Shown: piece by piece, positions 13,171 to 25,796 of the stretch | How positions within the stretch are numbered: position 1 is the stretch's first letter | Layout: each line of letters starts with the position of its first letter | Assembly (NCBI RefSeq): GCF_035582795.1 | Contig: NC_134373.1 | Coordinates: forward strand, 30,164,501 to 30,228,500 | Direction: 5' to 3' | DNA: 64,000 bases | Source: Mycteria americana | Taxonomy: Eukaryota > Chordata > Aves > Ciconiiformes > Ciconiidae | Program-made: the position numbers and the translations under genes | The notes under the pieces: model-generated | Told to the model about the DNA's origin: nothing | What the model saw: the letters and a program-made list of their open reading frames with translations, nothing else | The model's database searches: none

Positions 13171-15117
13171 CTACTCAAAGGTTCTTTTCTCCTTATATTG
13201 CACCTTTGCTTGCTTCTATTACCCACAGGATCAGAAGTCTCAACTCAGAACTTCCTGGCTCTTGGAAATTATTTCCGTTTTTATTTTAATGCGGTGCTTC
13301 TGTTTTATTTTTATGGTTTTCCAGAAATAAATCATAATGAAATCACAAAACTTGGGGACTGAAGAGAAGCTTGGGCTGTGGGCTTGCAGTGCCTGATGGA
13401 GTCCCATACTTACACTTTGGCCAAGGTACATTACTTTTGCAGACTGAGGACCCCACAAACCAGTACAGCTCCTTTCAAGCTTTTTCAAAGGAATATGAGC
13501 CTTAATGTAAATTGCATCAGAAGATAAACGATATTTATTTTTTATTTACAATTTATTTATTAACAGGTTGACTATTAATCTATTAATATGTTAAATAGTA
13601 GATTGCTACTACTGACATAATTAGCTTCTAGCAAATAGTCTTTTCTAAAAATTTAATCTCTGACTCTTTTGACGGAGCCTAAGTATGTGCTACTGTTCAC
13701 TGGAAAGATAAAAGACAATACAGAAGCCAGAATGTTATGGGATACAATGCATGCTTATTTTGAAATTACTTTCCTTAATCCTCTAATGTAAAGCATATTG
13801 TACTCATTGATTTAACATGAAAAAAAAAAAGGAGAGGCTGTTTATAGACTGAATTAGGTTATCAACCACAAGTAACATGTCTTTTCTAGAGAAGAATGCT
13901 GTGTAAACTAACATATGAACATACAGCTCAATACTGAAAATTTCTCAAATGCAGCAATATTATCACAGGACGGTATTATGTTCTTAGCAAGCTCTATAAT
14001 TGAGAATAAAGTAATGTCATAACAATATGATACTTACACTAGCATATTCATAGACACACAAACTTCCTCATAAACGTCACTGGTGGAACAAGTTCCTACA
14101 GGTTTCCTACAATACGCACTTTACCCACTTTTGTGAGGCTTTCACCTCTGGGTTGAAACACAGCAAGTGATGAACAATGAAGTGTTATATTGTGTAAGTT
14201 TAGGGAGTAATAAGTCTGTAGCAAAGTGCAGCTGAAGAGGAATTTTGGTAGACAAAATTTGTAGCCATTTGTTTCACCATTTGTTTCACTTCATACAGAA
14301 CCTGGATTTCCAGAAGAGATTTTCCATTCATGTTCACATTCAGACCTTCTTTAATTTGACATTTGCCAGCATGATAGTGTAAAGTTATGTTGTAGGTGCA
14401 AGAAAAGTCCGATTTTTTAGCCACTGAGTCATATCAGAGTTAATTCTAGAAGGTGTGCCATTGATGAATAGGTAAAGTACCATCATAACAATAACTAACT
14501 TTATTACAAAATTCAGGTCCCAAGATCCCTCTTATAAATTGTGAGATCCTTGGGGAAAACAAAATTCTATTGCCACTTAAATGGTAAAGGGGCATCAAAG
14601 CTTCCAAATGTTTGCAATAGATGTTGCAATTAAACACTCAAAAGAGAAAACTGCATTGATAACAATGAAGATAGCAGACTAAATATGAAAGGCTTTTATG
14701 GCATAAGAATATGTTTGCATAAAAAACGGTCTGTTTTAATTTGCACAAGGTCATTTTAACCTCATTCTAAGTTACCTTAACTTAATTACAGACTGCAGAC
14801 AGAAGTAAGTACTTAAAAAATATATCATTTTAATTGACAAATCTTCTTTCTGAAGTGTTGATCCCACCCTGCTAGAATGCTGGTTGCTATCAAAGCCAGT
14901 AATTTTCATTATTAATTTAATATATTTGTCAATAATTTCATCTGGAAAATTTGATTAAAAAATAAGGGACATCAGATCTGTTAACATGAAATCTTTCCAA
15001 GCATGCTCAAATCACTCTCCAACAGCAGCTATTCAACAAGGTAGCACTGTTAACTCAGTGAGCTAAAGTCTCAATAATGTTAGCTGCCTTATTATTCTGG
15101 AAAAATCCCCTGCCTGC

Positions 15118-15175
15118 GTAATTTATTGAATAATGAATAAATAATAAATAATTAATAAATAGTACTGAATAAAAC
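15118..15175. repeat. AATA/AATTA-rich low-complexity stretch
   Basis: Repeated GAATAATGAATAAATAATAA-like words, nearly pure A and T. Confidence 0.8.
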
Positions 15176-17004
15176 TGAATCATTCCAGTTTTTACGCAAC
15201 TGGCTTCGGTGTGATAATGATAATCACATTCAACTTTATCTGTAAGACATTAAAGTACGCTCTCTACCCTACATATAACTGGTAAAGCTTTAGTTAACAT
15301 ATCTGCTTCAGCAGTGCACTTCAGGAAACGTGGGCCAGCTGGAGGGAGTCCAAAGAAGAAAGAGTGTGACTGGCAATTAGGAAACAAGACCTATAAAAAA
15401 ACAACTGAAAAAACAGGTGTTCTTTGAAGGAAGAAAAGAATTCTGAGGAGTGAAAAAATAATGACTTTTGAATATTTAGCAGATTGATGCAGAAAGAAAA
15501 AAAAAATCTGACTGCTATGTCCAGTATGCAACTATTTAATATGCTTAAACTGCAGTAAGGGACATTTAAGGTACATGTTGTTGATTTTTTTTAATGATAA
15601 AGTAATCCAATATTTTAAATAAACTGCTATGATGATACTGCAATCTTAATTGCATTAAAAAAATACATGCCAAAAATTATATATGTATAACCGATCTTGG
15701 CTTTGGGCCATGGAATAAGACTACCTGACCTCTTATGACTCTCTCTAGACCATTTATTTTCTTTTGATTCTTGGCTATCAAGATATTTACAATAAACTTA
15801 GCTCCTTCTGTAAAGGCTCCAAGGTCAGGCCCTAAATCTGTCATGCTGTTGATAATCACGACAATCAGAAGTATAACACTTGTAAAACTGGAATGTGAAA
15901 TCCCTTACCTCACAAAATGTCAGTGAGAATCTCCTTAAAAATGACCTTGTGATACAATCCTGACAAATCCCAGCTGTATCTGAAATGGAAAGGTGATTTG
16001 ATAGTGAACTTTATTTTAGTGTGGTGACTTCCTGCTCTCCCTAACAAAAATGAAGTGCATGATATAGTCAAAATGCATGAACTCCTACAAGGCCAAAACC
16101 ACAGTCATATTTCATTTACTACTGTTTGTTTCTGATATATTTTAGTTTACTGCTTTATGGTTTTTGAATGCTGAAATTCATAAATCATGGCAAGGTCAGC
16201 TTCATTCTCTTAAGTATACAAATAATCTGTAAAATGTAGTTCTTGTTAGACTATCCATGCCGAGAGAGAAAATCACATTTGACTAAATTATTTTTATTTT
16301 AGAACAAACTCTGTTTGAGTGCACACTATGTACATGTACCTATTCTGATGAGTTATCTGAGCCTAGATTAACTCTGGCAGCTGAACTCTGCACATACAAA
16401 AAATGTTATATTTTGAGAACAAAAAGGACATCCCAGCATTCTAGATAATCCAAAAGGTTTCTTTCTGTTTTCCCCAATTAGCTTTCTTCTGTTCTCCGTA
16501 GTTTTATGCTAGCATTCATTTTGATTGAAAAATGGTTTAAAAAGTAGGATAACAAAAAATACAGTGGCTTTGGATTGAATAAGTTAATAAAAACTTACGG
16601 GTCTAGTTACCTTTGCTGAACCATTGCTTTGTGCTGCGCAGGTGCTACAAGGGACTGGCTGTGTGTAACTAAGAATTCCTTCAGAGAGGGACAAAACCTC
16701 CCTGCTGCTTTAACCTGTTCTTACGCTACTGGCTCAGCCTCAGTGCTGGAAACGTGGCAGGACCACTTCTTTCTCCACTGACCCCTGACTTCTTTGTGGT
16801 TATTACTGGCAACAGTTCCTGTCTCAGCCTCTTGTAAACTAAGGCTGGGGTAAAAGTTGTGAATCAGGTACCTGTCCTGCAGCTGTCCCTCTTCAGCATT
16901 CAGATGTCAGCAGAGAAGAAAAACTGCCTCTTATTTCTGTTATTGCCAGAGACTGCAAAGGACATCACTAAATCTGCAAAGACTGACTTCCTAGGTAAGG
17001 AAAG

Positions 17005-17054
17005 GGATCTTGAATTGCAAGGGAATCCACTGATTCCCTTGCAATTCAAGATCC
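17005..17054 (-). repeat. perfect 23-bp inverted repeat with 4-base loop
   Basis: Arm 17005-17027 (beginning GGATCTTGAATTG) is the exact reverse complement of arm 17032-17054, separated by the loop CACT. The next base pair out is mismatched, so the identity stops sharply. RNA from either strand would form a 50-base hairpin. On the minus strand it starts about 20-30 bases downstream of a TATA-like box. Confidence 0.95.
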
Positions 17055-17073
17055 TCCCTCCAAGTTCCTCATC

Positions 17074-17085
17074 AGTTTATATACC
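17074..17085 (-). promoter_or_regulatory. minus-strand TATA-like box
   Basis: On the minus strand the sequence is GGTATATAAACT, a strong TATA-box match. A start site 25-30 bases downstream would fall at the 5' edge of the perfect hairpin. Promoter activity is inference only. Confidence 0.3.
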
Positions 17086-17377
17086 TTTCTTTTTACCCCT
17101 GAGATTACTACTACATGTAGTACTACGACTACTCCCTGCAGGAACAGGGAATTCCTTCTGTCCATTATTTGCAGCCTGCTAGGCCTTATAGTTCCTCAAA
17201 TACATTTTTCCTAATGGGCTCCTTACCTTGTCCCTCCTGTAGTCACTGGGCGGGGGGGGGGCAGATATGCTACAAAACACTGTCAAAGGAGAACTGGGTA
17301 TGCAGATGGTGGTTTTACACAAACACTGTACAGGCGCAAACGACAAACATGGAGGCCAAGGCAACTGCCAGTCCCAT

Positions 17378-17689
17378 CTAGCATGAATTTACCAGAAAGG
17401 AGAGGGAGATAACAATGTTAGCCTCTCTCCCCTCAGCAATGGTGGATCTGGTATTCTTGGGATCTGATCGATAGATCCCATAAAGTTCACACAGCTCCCC
17501 TCTTCCCTGCAGCACTCGGGCTACGTTTGGGGGTTTACCACCCATCTTACTAGGAATGGGTCTAATACCATCTTTTCCTTTTAATTCCTTATATACATCT
17601 CCTTGAGTTTCTTTCTCAGTCAATTCCACAATAAAAAAAGAATTAAAAAAAACCCAAACAAATCGAGCTGGGTTGTACATCTTTCCCAT
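17378..17689 (-). CDS. unidentified minus-strand ORF, possibly a retroelement remnant
   Basis: A 103-codon frame on the minus strand. The middle part, roughly residues 27-90, has a mixed, protein-like composition (charged residues, IRPIPSKMGGKPP, GELCELYGIYRSD) and reasonable codon use. The N terminus passes through a T-rich run (FFNSFF) that looks non-coding. I recognise no domain. The TATA-like box and perfect hairpin lie about 300 bases downstream on the same strand, so the ensemble could be a decayed LTR element or an unrelated coincidence. There is no splice evidence. Confidence 0.2.
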   Translation of the reverse strand: MGKMYNPARFVWVFFNSFFIVELTEKETQGDVYKELKGKDGIRPIPSKMGGKPPNVARVLQGRGELCELYGIYRSDPKNTRSTIAEGREANIVISLSFLVNSC

Positions 17690-18589
17690 TACTAGTTTCT
17701 AGAACTAATTTCAGCTAATTCTTGTTTCAGCTAACGGTCTTTTCTAGAATACACTTCTACTTATAAAATAGAACAGCTCAGAAGGGAAGTATGAGTCCTA
17801 ATCTTTGCAAAGAAAAAATGTTTGCTGCTCAGTTACCCCACTACACTTACCATTGTTCATGACTCTAGCAGTGACACAGAATGCCCTGTTACATTCTTAG
17901 TGGGCTAGAAACTAAATGCACGCATCAAAAATACTGTCCCTATCTCTAAGAAGTTGCAGTTTAAAACATATTATGGCATGATAAAGCAACAGCTGGAGAT
18001 AAATTTTTCACCTCTGCTGAAATCTTACTTGTTTAGAAAGTGAATATTTATTGTCTGCAAAGCACTTAAAATAAGAAAAGGAATTTTCTCCCCTAAATTG
18101 TTCTATAGAATTTTTCTTCCTAAAGTACTGAAGTAAAAATATATCTGTAACACCTATGGTAACCATGGAGATTATACCAGGCAACATGCATAATGATTCA
18201 AAATGTGGCATCAGACAAATGTTCTTTGTCATGACTGGATTACTACAAAGAAGTAGGTTTCCCCTAAACAATTTGCAGAAGCAGGATAGATGTGGTTAAT
18301 TTCTCAACCCTCTTTTTTGCAAGGGGGAAAGGGAAGTGTCAGCACTGTGGTATGGGCAGCAGACTAATACTGTGTTCGGTTTGAAAAGACCCAGCTTCCC
18401 ACGTTCTTGGTAGTTTCACCTCATAGATATGATTTCCTATTTATCTTCTGTGAATAGTCACATCAGAGCAACTGGTCCCACCACATTGCCTGCAGGACAT
18501 GAAAGATGGCCATGGAGACATATAGTTACAGAATAAATAGGAAACAGTTCTAATTAATTTTTACTTGGCTTTTTTTAGGACTACATACA
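17690..18589. other. intergenic, no gene recognised
   Basis: AT-rich sequence with an 87-codon minus-strand frame (18008-18271) that has no recognisable features. Confidence 0.6.
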
Positions 18590-18760
18590 AATCACAGAAT
18601 CACAGAATCGTATAGGTTGGAAAAGACCTTTCAGATCATCGAGTCCAACTGTAAACCTAACACTACCAAGACCACCACTACACCATGTCCCTAAGCACCT
18701 CATCCAAACGTCTTTTAAATACCTCCAGGGATGGTGACTCAACTACTTCCCTGGGCAATG
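18590..18760 (-). mobile_element. CR1 LINE, 3' end
   Basis: The + strand begins AATCACAGAATCACAGAATC, the reverse complement of the CR1 terminal 8-base repeats. It continues with the familiar antisense text TAGGTTGGAAAAGACCTTTC and on through CATCGAGTCCAAC. It is 5'-truncated, as nearly all avian CR1 copies are. Confidence 0.93.
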
Positions 18761-20299
18761 CACAAAATCTATCTTAAAAACAATTCATGCATAATCCTAG
18801 AAATACCAAGATTTGGGTAATTTAAGCGTTAGCTATAAAAAAACATTCATTCACGTTTGGCAATATTTCTTCCTCTGCTTATTCCTTCTCTGCATGGATG
18901 GCATCAAATAGTAAATAGCTCTCAGTCTGCCAGCCTCTAATGCAGGATGAATATTGATGCTGTTCGCACTCTGATACAATCTATAATGCAGAGGGGAAGA
19001 ATTACTGGAATTGGGACCTCTCCCAGTAAACAAACCCAAAAAGCGAAAGTAACTTTTCCACCTAAGGGGTTACTAAAATCTGGTGTTTTGCAGTTAAGTT
19101 TGAGTTAGGAGGAGAAACTGATGATGATGCAAGGATGATGTCAATACTGTTTATTTACATACAATGTAGAAGATACTTCCTTTTTATGCGGTCCTGAAGT
19201 ACTCAGCTGTTTCTCAGAGCCACACACCTACTTTTTTCTGCCTCTGTAACTTCTTTTTTCCAATTCCTGGCATTTTTTTGCCAACCCTGAAATTACAGAT
19301 TATAGTAAATCCAGTAAGTCCAGTTCCTCCTCCGCCATTTTATTTTGTTTTGGCAATAGGCCATTGTTTCACCTATCACTTTTATAAAGCTGGATTGCGC
19401 TTTTTTTTTTTTCTCTATTTACTTGTGGGAGGCCTTTTTTATGCTCTACAATTTCAAAATACAATTTCACCCAGCCATCGATAGATAGTGGTAGAAGGTA
19501 ATTAATTATTTCCCTTTCTCTTCTGTAGGAGGCTACAAAGAGGCTCAATGTAGAAGCAGGAGTTAACACAACTATTTAACCTGTTACTTCTGTCCCAGAG
19601 GACCTCAACCCCCAGAGATCAGTGGTAATAATGACTTCCATCATTTCTCAAAGTGGGTCTTATCATGCAAAGCACTGTTTTTCTAGAAGGAAGAATTTTA
19701 CCCAACATACTCACTCTAACTTCAGTGTGTGGAATTTAAATAGGTCAACATTTAGATCTAGAAAAATTAACTAAATTAAAGCAGAGAGAAAAGGTATGTT
19801 TTCCTTTGTAACTGGCAAGACAGCAATGTCTGACTGTGTGACTGGTAACATTAGAATTGGCCAGAGACAATTTGGATTTGGTGATTGATAAAGATTTGAA
19901 GAAGTAATTGCAGTAAATATAGCAATAGCCATGATTTTTTTTTCCCTGAGCCCACATACATGGCAGTATTGCAGTACAATGATTTAATGAAACACCCAGC
20001 ACCCTCAACGCTTATGAGAAGCAGGGACATTGCCATTCCTTTGCCTTCTGATCTCAGAATTATTAATTTCTGCAGCCATCAGTAGAATTTGCACTGAAAT
20101 ACGTGATATATTTAAGACAGAGCCCTTCCTAACTTCTTTTGGGTCAAAGCAGAGCCTGTAGGGTCTATGGGCTCGGCCTCCCAGCGGGGCTCTCTACTGG
20201 ACTCTGGGGGAACCAACGCTCCCGCAGATCCCCACAGGCCCCTTTCCCTCACCGACGGAAGCAGCAGGCTGGGCAGCCCCTTCCTGCTGCTCTTTGGCT
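18761..20299. other. intergenic upstream of the RALB CpG island
   Basis: AT-rich DNA with T-runs (for example 19400-19411) and no recognisable gene. GC content begins to rise from about 20150. Confidence 0.6.
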
Positions 20300-20501
20300 G
20301 CTCCCGTTAACAGGACTGGACCCGGCGCGAACAGGTCCAAACTCGCACGCCTCCGCACCGGCGGCCGACGCCCGCTGGGCACCGCACGCCCGCCCACGGC
20401 GCGGCACAGGCCCCGCGCCGCCCGCGCCCCCTCCCCTCAGCGCCAACCGCCCCGCCCTCGCCCCGCCCCGCTCCGCCTCCCAAGCCGATTGGCTCGTGGG
20501 A

Positions 20502-20511
20502 GCCACGTGAC
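20502..20511 (+). promoter_or_regulatory. E-box, near-match to a CLEAR (TFEB/TFE3/MITF) site
   Basis: GCCACGTGAC has the CACGTG core and differs at one position from the CLEAR consensus GTCACGTGAC. It also fits USF and MYC/MAX. It sits about 100-220 bases upstream of the likely start region, between two CCAAT boxes. Binding is inferred from the motif only. Confidence 0.4.
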
Positions 20512-20639
20512 CGCCGGGAGGACGGAGGAGGCGGTGCCGGGGCGGGCGCGCGCTCGCGGGGAGCCGGGCCCGGCGGGAGCGGCGCCGACGAGGGCGGAAG
20601 TGCGCGGCGGGGGCGCGCGGGCGGCGGCACCCCAATGAG

Positions 20640-20725
20640 AGCGCGGGGGGCGCCGGCGGCGGCGGTTAAAGCGGAGCCGGGCGCCGGGCTGGAGCCGCAG
20701 CGCGGAGCCGGGTCTTAGCCCCCAG
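20640..20725 (+). other. RALB: RALB non-coding exon 1 (5' end approximate)
   Basis: A good donor, CCCCAG|GTGAGG, lies at 20725/20726 inside the CpG island. It is the most likely 5' UTR exon joining to the acceptor at 38796, matching the known RALB layout of an untranslated first exon and a long first intron. The transcription start cannot be fixed from sequence. A weak TTAAA at 20666-20670 and a CCAAT box at 20632-20636 bracket plausible starts. If transcription began upstream of 20635, an ATG there would open a 27-codon upstream ORF ending in the TAG at 20716-20718. Starts downstream of it give a leader without an ATG. Confidence 0.6.
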
Positions 20726-23700
20726 GTGAGGGGGAGGAGGGGGTGTGCCTCGGCGCGACTCCGGGCCCCCCGCTTCGGGGTTGCGGGGAGCTCGGCTGTC
20801 CCGGCCCCGCTCTCTCGGTAAGGGGAGGCGGGAGCTGCCGGGTCCCGGCCGCGGCCTGAGCGGGCCTGGGCTACGCCGGCCGGGAGATGTGGCTGTAGTC
20901 CCTTCCTTCCCGTCTCCCATCCCCCCCCCGCTTTCTGTGGAGAGGGAGGGGAGGTGTCACCCGGGGGTGCGGGGCAGCCCCTTCCTCCCGGTGCGTGGGG
21001 CGAGGAGAGCCCGGCGGTTCCTCCTACCTCGGGACGCGGCTCCTCGGCCCTCGGAAAGCTTTGGGGTGAGGAGGGAGGTGGGGGAGGCAATGCCTCGCGT
21101 GTAGCCTGTGTCCCTGGGCCTGCGTGGGAGCCGGAACGGGAGGTGAGGAACGCTGTGCTGCAGCCCCGCTCTCGTGGGTTTGGCTCCTCTGCTGCGTCCC
21201 GGTGGCGTCGGGGCTGCGGTGGGGTCGTCGGAGCTGGGTGGTTGCTGTGACTTGTACCGACAAGTGGGGGAGGGAAAGGGCGAGGGGAAGCTGGCCTTGA
21301 GTGTTAGTTTCTGTAGCGAATTCCTTCCGTGCAGGCTTCTCTGCCTTCCCTCGGCTGCCCTGGGATAAGTGATAATGTTTCATCTGTGCGAGATAAACGG
21401 AGGGTTTGAGATGCTGTCGGTCTCAGCTGAACCAGAAGTTTCTCAGGCATCTTGTTTTATCTGGCCAGGTTCTCCCTGGGCTGCTATTTATTCTCCCTCC
21501 AGCCTTACTGGTGTAGATCTGGGAGGAGGAGAAAGGTGGTGCCTGAGTGTGACCTTACCAGGAGAAGGGCAGGGACAACGATCGTGAGACAGCAGCCCAG
21601 TCATGCTTCCTGAACAGCTGCTGGAGGCCTCCCTCTGTCTTTCTGCTGGAGTCCTGTTGAATCAATTCTGACCCTAGAACAGGAGACTTAGTCTTGATTA
21701 CCCCTGGGTATTTTTATGGGGCAAAGGGGGCAGGGAGACTTGTACCTGCACTAGGACTGGCCTTGCCCTTTTCACAGTTTAAGTCTGCAGTCTGGGTAGT
21801 TTTTGCTTGTTGAACTGTCCAAACATTACTTCTCTAGTACTGAGATCCTTGTTTCTCTTGTGAGGGGGAGGGAAGTGCCTGTCTCTTCAAGGGCATCCTC
21901 AGAGCCATGATTTTCAGGAAAAGCTGCCTTTTTTAGATGCCTTAAACTCCCCCCCCCTCCGCCCCAGGCTGAAGTTATCAAAGCTGAGAGAAGGAACTAA
22001 CAACTGGAAACCAGACTTGTGGTTCTTGCAAGTGATTTGCTTGAAGGCTGAAAATAACTTTATCGTAGAGAATTTAATAGCAACAGCTCAATCTTACTTG
22101 GCAATAGCCTCTTTACAGCTTATTCACTTGTAGCAGACTTGTTAAAATAGTTTTATCTACTGTTTTAATCACGTCTGTCCCCTGTACACTCAACTTAGAT
22201 TTTTGCTTATGGTTAGATGATATCAACTTACCATGGTAAAAGTTTTTGCATTTACTTCCTGTATTAAATATTTTATTTAAGGAATAGAAAAGCTTTCAGA
22301 CTACTCCCGTAAATAAGTTTCCTGCATTAGATTTTTAGTAGTAAATTGTTTGTTGTACACCTCTTTTGGAGTAGACCAACTTGATTCTGTTTTGCATGCC
22401 TGGAGAAAAGTGAAGCTGACCTATTTTCACTGGTGTTATGTATATGCTGCAGAGGAATGTCTAGTTTAAAGATTTAGCTGGAATGCTTTACAAAAACTCT
22501 TAACTGAAAGCTTAATTTGACCAGACAATACCCTTTCTCCGTCACCCTTTAAAACTCTCAAACTTGTCTCTAATTGTCAGTGCAGTGGTACTGGATATCT
22601 GGATAGAAGAGTAGTTGAGACTGTGTGATCAAATCAAGGCAGTAATGATGGGATACTACCTAGACAACTCGGATGTGTACACTGAAATCTTGAATGGTAT
22701 ATAGATTCTGCAATCTAATGCCTCTTTTGGGCTTTAAGGATTTTCAGCTGCAACTTAACTGATTAAGCATCAACTGTTATTTGACCAAATGCTGGATAAA
22801 ATGGCTTGCTTCTTAGAGAAGTATTGGGGTCCAGGCTTCACAAGCCACAGAACTGCCCTGTGAACAGAGCAGAAGTGGCCAATTGATGTAGCAGAACAAG
22901 CCTGACCATGATGATTTAGGAATCTGGTTTGTAGTTTGTTCTTGTCTTTTTGCTTTGTAAACTCTGTTCACTTCCCATGCAGTGGGTACTTGCACTTTAC
23001 CTCGATATTTCTTATTAACTAGATTCAAACTCCATGTTCTACTGATTAAGTGAACTGCTGTCTATTACACAATGAATTCATCTGAATTAATGGCCTCCCT
23101 TAGCAGAGGTACTGAAGGAGCCTGTTTCTCATGACAGCTGTGCAGGCAGTAAGCACTCATGGGAATGCAAGTGCATAGTGGTATTGAGACAGACAGTGCC
23201 TAAGGTCAGTAGGTGTCTTGTGTCTGGAGCAAGCAACTCAGGATGGGAGTAGTGGTCTCTGGGAGTTTGAGTGGAAGGCAGTGGCTGGGGAGGCCACAGA
23301 AGTAGATAAACTTGGGTCTTGTGTGCTTGCTGCTTTTTCACCCTGTGTGCCTGACTTCAAGTAACTTTTGCATGATTAACTTATGAAAGGTGCTGATCCT
23401 AATTATCAACCAGGTTAGATAGCAATTGCATTCTCAAACTCTTTCTGTCTTGACTTGGAGATACTATTCTGCTGATAAAAACCTTCAGTTCTCTAGGTTT
23501 TCTCTCTTCATCCACCCTCCACCCCCATGTCTCAGGTAACTATTCTGCACCACTGTCAAGCAGTGGTGATAAGGTTCCATTGCTTGTTACCTGCTATTGC
23601 AGGGAGCAGCAAGGTCAGCAAACAATCTTGGCCGTTTCACTGTTCTAGGGATAATAGTCAATTTTGTCACTTTTGTTCTATGATACCTGGCTCTTGATAA

Positions 23701-25796
23701 GAGTCTATGGAGCAGATATTTAAAAAGTACTTGTTAATAGCTGCCAACGAGCAATCATTTTGTTGATAGCTCCTTTTAGCCCATTAAACAGGACTAAGCA
23801 ACTTTTATCCATGCTTGCCCCAGAAATATCAAGTCGTCTTGTCGTTTAAGCAAGATAAGTCTATATAACTCATGCTTTGTCTCTTCATGTTCTTCCAAAT
23901 ACTGCTTTAATAGTAATATTAGAGGATCTGTTTTGTCTTTTGTGCTTGAGATGTGCAAATGTGTTTTTCAAGACCTGTCAAAATGAGAGTCATGAAGTCA
24001 TGTAATGTGAAAATGTTATTTAGGTTGCTGTGTATGTAGCTACTTGAATCTTTATGGTGACAAAGTGCTTGCTTAGAGCAGTCACTTTCAACTGGTTTAT
24101 ATGGGATCTTGAGCCCATAGCCTTCCTAATGCTAGTGGAAGTGGTTGAGAAAGGAGCAAATAATGGTTGATTACAGGAATATGAGACTTAATGGAAATGC
24201 AGTCCTGACTAGGAATCTTTGCAGGATCACAAGTCAAGATTGAAAAATTGGTCCTGGGATTATAAACATTTGTTAAAGCCTTAATCCTGTCAACTTTTAC
24301 TTTGTGAATTAGTATTGCTGTCAGTTGATGTGATTAGTATGAAATACTTCAGGCCACTAAAAGTGCAATGAAACTGGAGTTTTTATTATGTTCTTCTTAA
24401 ATTTGGAATGTGGTAGAACTAATCTGAAGTCAAAGTGTAGAACTGGAAAGCTGAGAACATGCTGAGTTAAGCAGATGCTGTGATTTCTCTGGTTTCTAGC
24501 TCTCTATGTATCTTTACCTGTAGTGAAAAAGGTCATTCTTCAGAAGAGTACTGGAGACCTAGACTTAGCCCCAAGTTTTGGCATGGTTTTGTTCATGTAG
24601 ATGGCCATGTTGAAGAATATTTCCAATTTAGATTTAATGTTGATGACAGGTTTTTTGCAAGCTAGTGGCTTAAATCACAGGTTTAAAAAAAAAGATTATT
24701 ATAGAGTACTGCATTACAGGATTATACTCAAAACATGACAAAGCACTTTAAAAGTTTAATTGTAGGAGCTACCTGAACTCTGGACTCCATGTTGCAGAAC
24801 ACTAACTAAAGTGTTGTGATTTTTTTTTTTTTTAAAGGACTTGGTTTGTAAGGTGCTCAGCAGGGCACTGTCTTGGGCACTAAAGCAGGCATTTAATGAG
24901 TGAAGTGTTTTTAGATCAAGCTGCATGTCAGTTGCCTCAGCTTTCCAGAAAAGAGGTGGTTTCGCTAATTGGGGAAGCTGCTCACTGATTAGAATGAAGT
25001 AGTTCTAAAGTACGTAGTGATCTCTGATACAGCCTTTCTGCTAAACTGCTGCTGCAGTAAAACTCCTCCCTATGATGGTACTCTTCTGCTATTTAGTGTT
25101 CTTGGCTTACTGTGAGATCCCACTTTGGGTAGGTAAGGAATTCTCATTAGTGTAGTCACCAAGAAGTCTCACTGACTGACTTTTATGGCAGCCTTCTGCT
25201 TTTATCTACTGTATCATAAAATAGACTAACCAAGTAATTTAAGGAAATGGTCTTTCAAAAGACAGGAATGTGTGCTTGAAACTGGTGCTATTTCTCATTC
25301 TACTTTCTCACTTTCAAAACAAGTTTTAGGAAGCAATTTAATTTTTTTAAACAATTCTGCAAGCTCATTGAGAATTTCCTTTTAAGTTTGTCTTAAGGCA
25401 AACTAAAATCTAAGTAGGCTTTATGGGCTGAATCTGTTCTGAAGCTATAATGGAAGGAAACTAATTCAGAAAATTATTAGACATAAGTAGGCTGACTGGT
25501 GGTGATACTGTACATCTTTATCTTCATTTAGTTTGTAAAACAGGGATCAAGCAGTGATCTTGTCCAACTCCCTTTAAGTATTCACAACTGCCTTCTAATA
25601 GTAGCTATCATCTGATAAGCATGCCTACTATTATAATCTTGTAAATAAATATTAGTTAAGGTTTCTAATTAAGTGTTGGTCATGAAGGACTTGCTGTAAG
25701 TTTTTTAGATCTGCTGTACTACTTGTGCAAGTTGTCAAATAGGCCTTCCACTTCCAAAGACTCCCCACAAATAAGATCTGTAGCAACTCTGTTGCT

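Larger units (their letters stand above)
12588..17004. other. intergenic, no gene recognised
   Basis: AT-rich sequence with simple repeats only: GCATATATAT units at 13143-13170 and an AATA-rich stretch around 15118-15175. Short open frames lack coding features. Confidence 0.6.
20300..21260 (+). promoter_or_regulatory. RALB: CpG-island promoter of RALB
   Basis: GC content and CpG density jump sharply here against AT-rich flanks on both sides. Within it are GC boxes (about 20448-20470), an inverted CCAAT box (ATTGG, 20488-20492), an E-box CACGTG (20504-20509), an ETS-like GCGGAAGTG (20594-20602) and a direct CCAAT box (20632-20636). This is a typical TATA-poor housekeeping promoter. Long ORFs on both strands in the island are by-products of low stop-codon density. 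Confidence 0.85.

Noticed and set aside
17105..17125. Short palindrome around TACTACATGTAGTA near the hairpin
   Set aside because: Only 14 bases and low complexity. Not needed to explain the neighbouring perfect hairpin.
20139..21383. Many long ORFs on both strands, up to 217 codons
   Set aside because: They lie in the CpG island, overlap each other in several frames, are rich in Pro/Arg/Ala/Gly and reflect few stop codons in GC-rich DNA.
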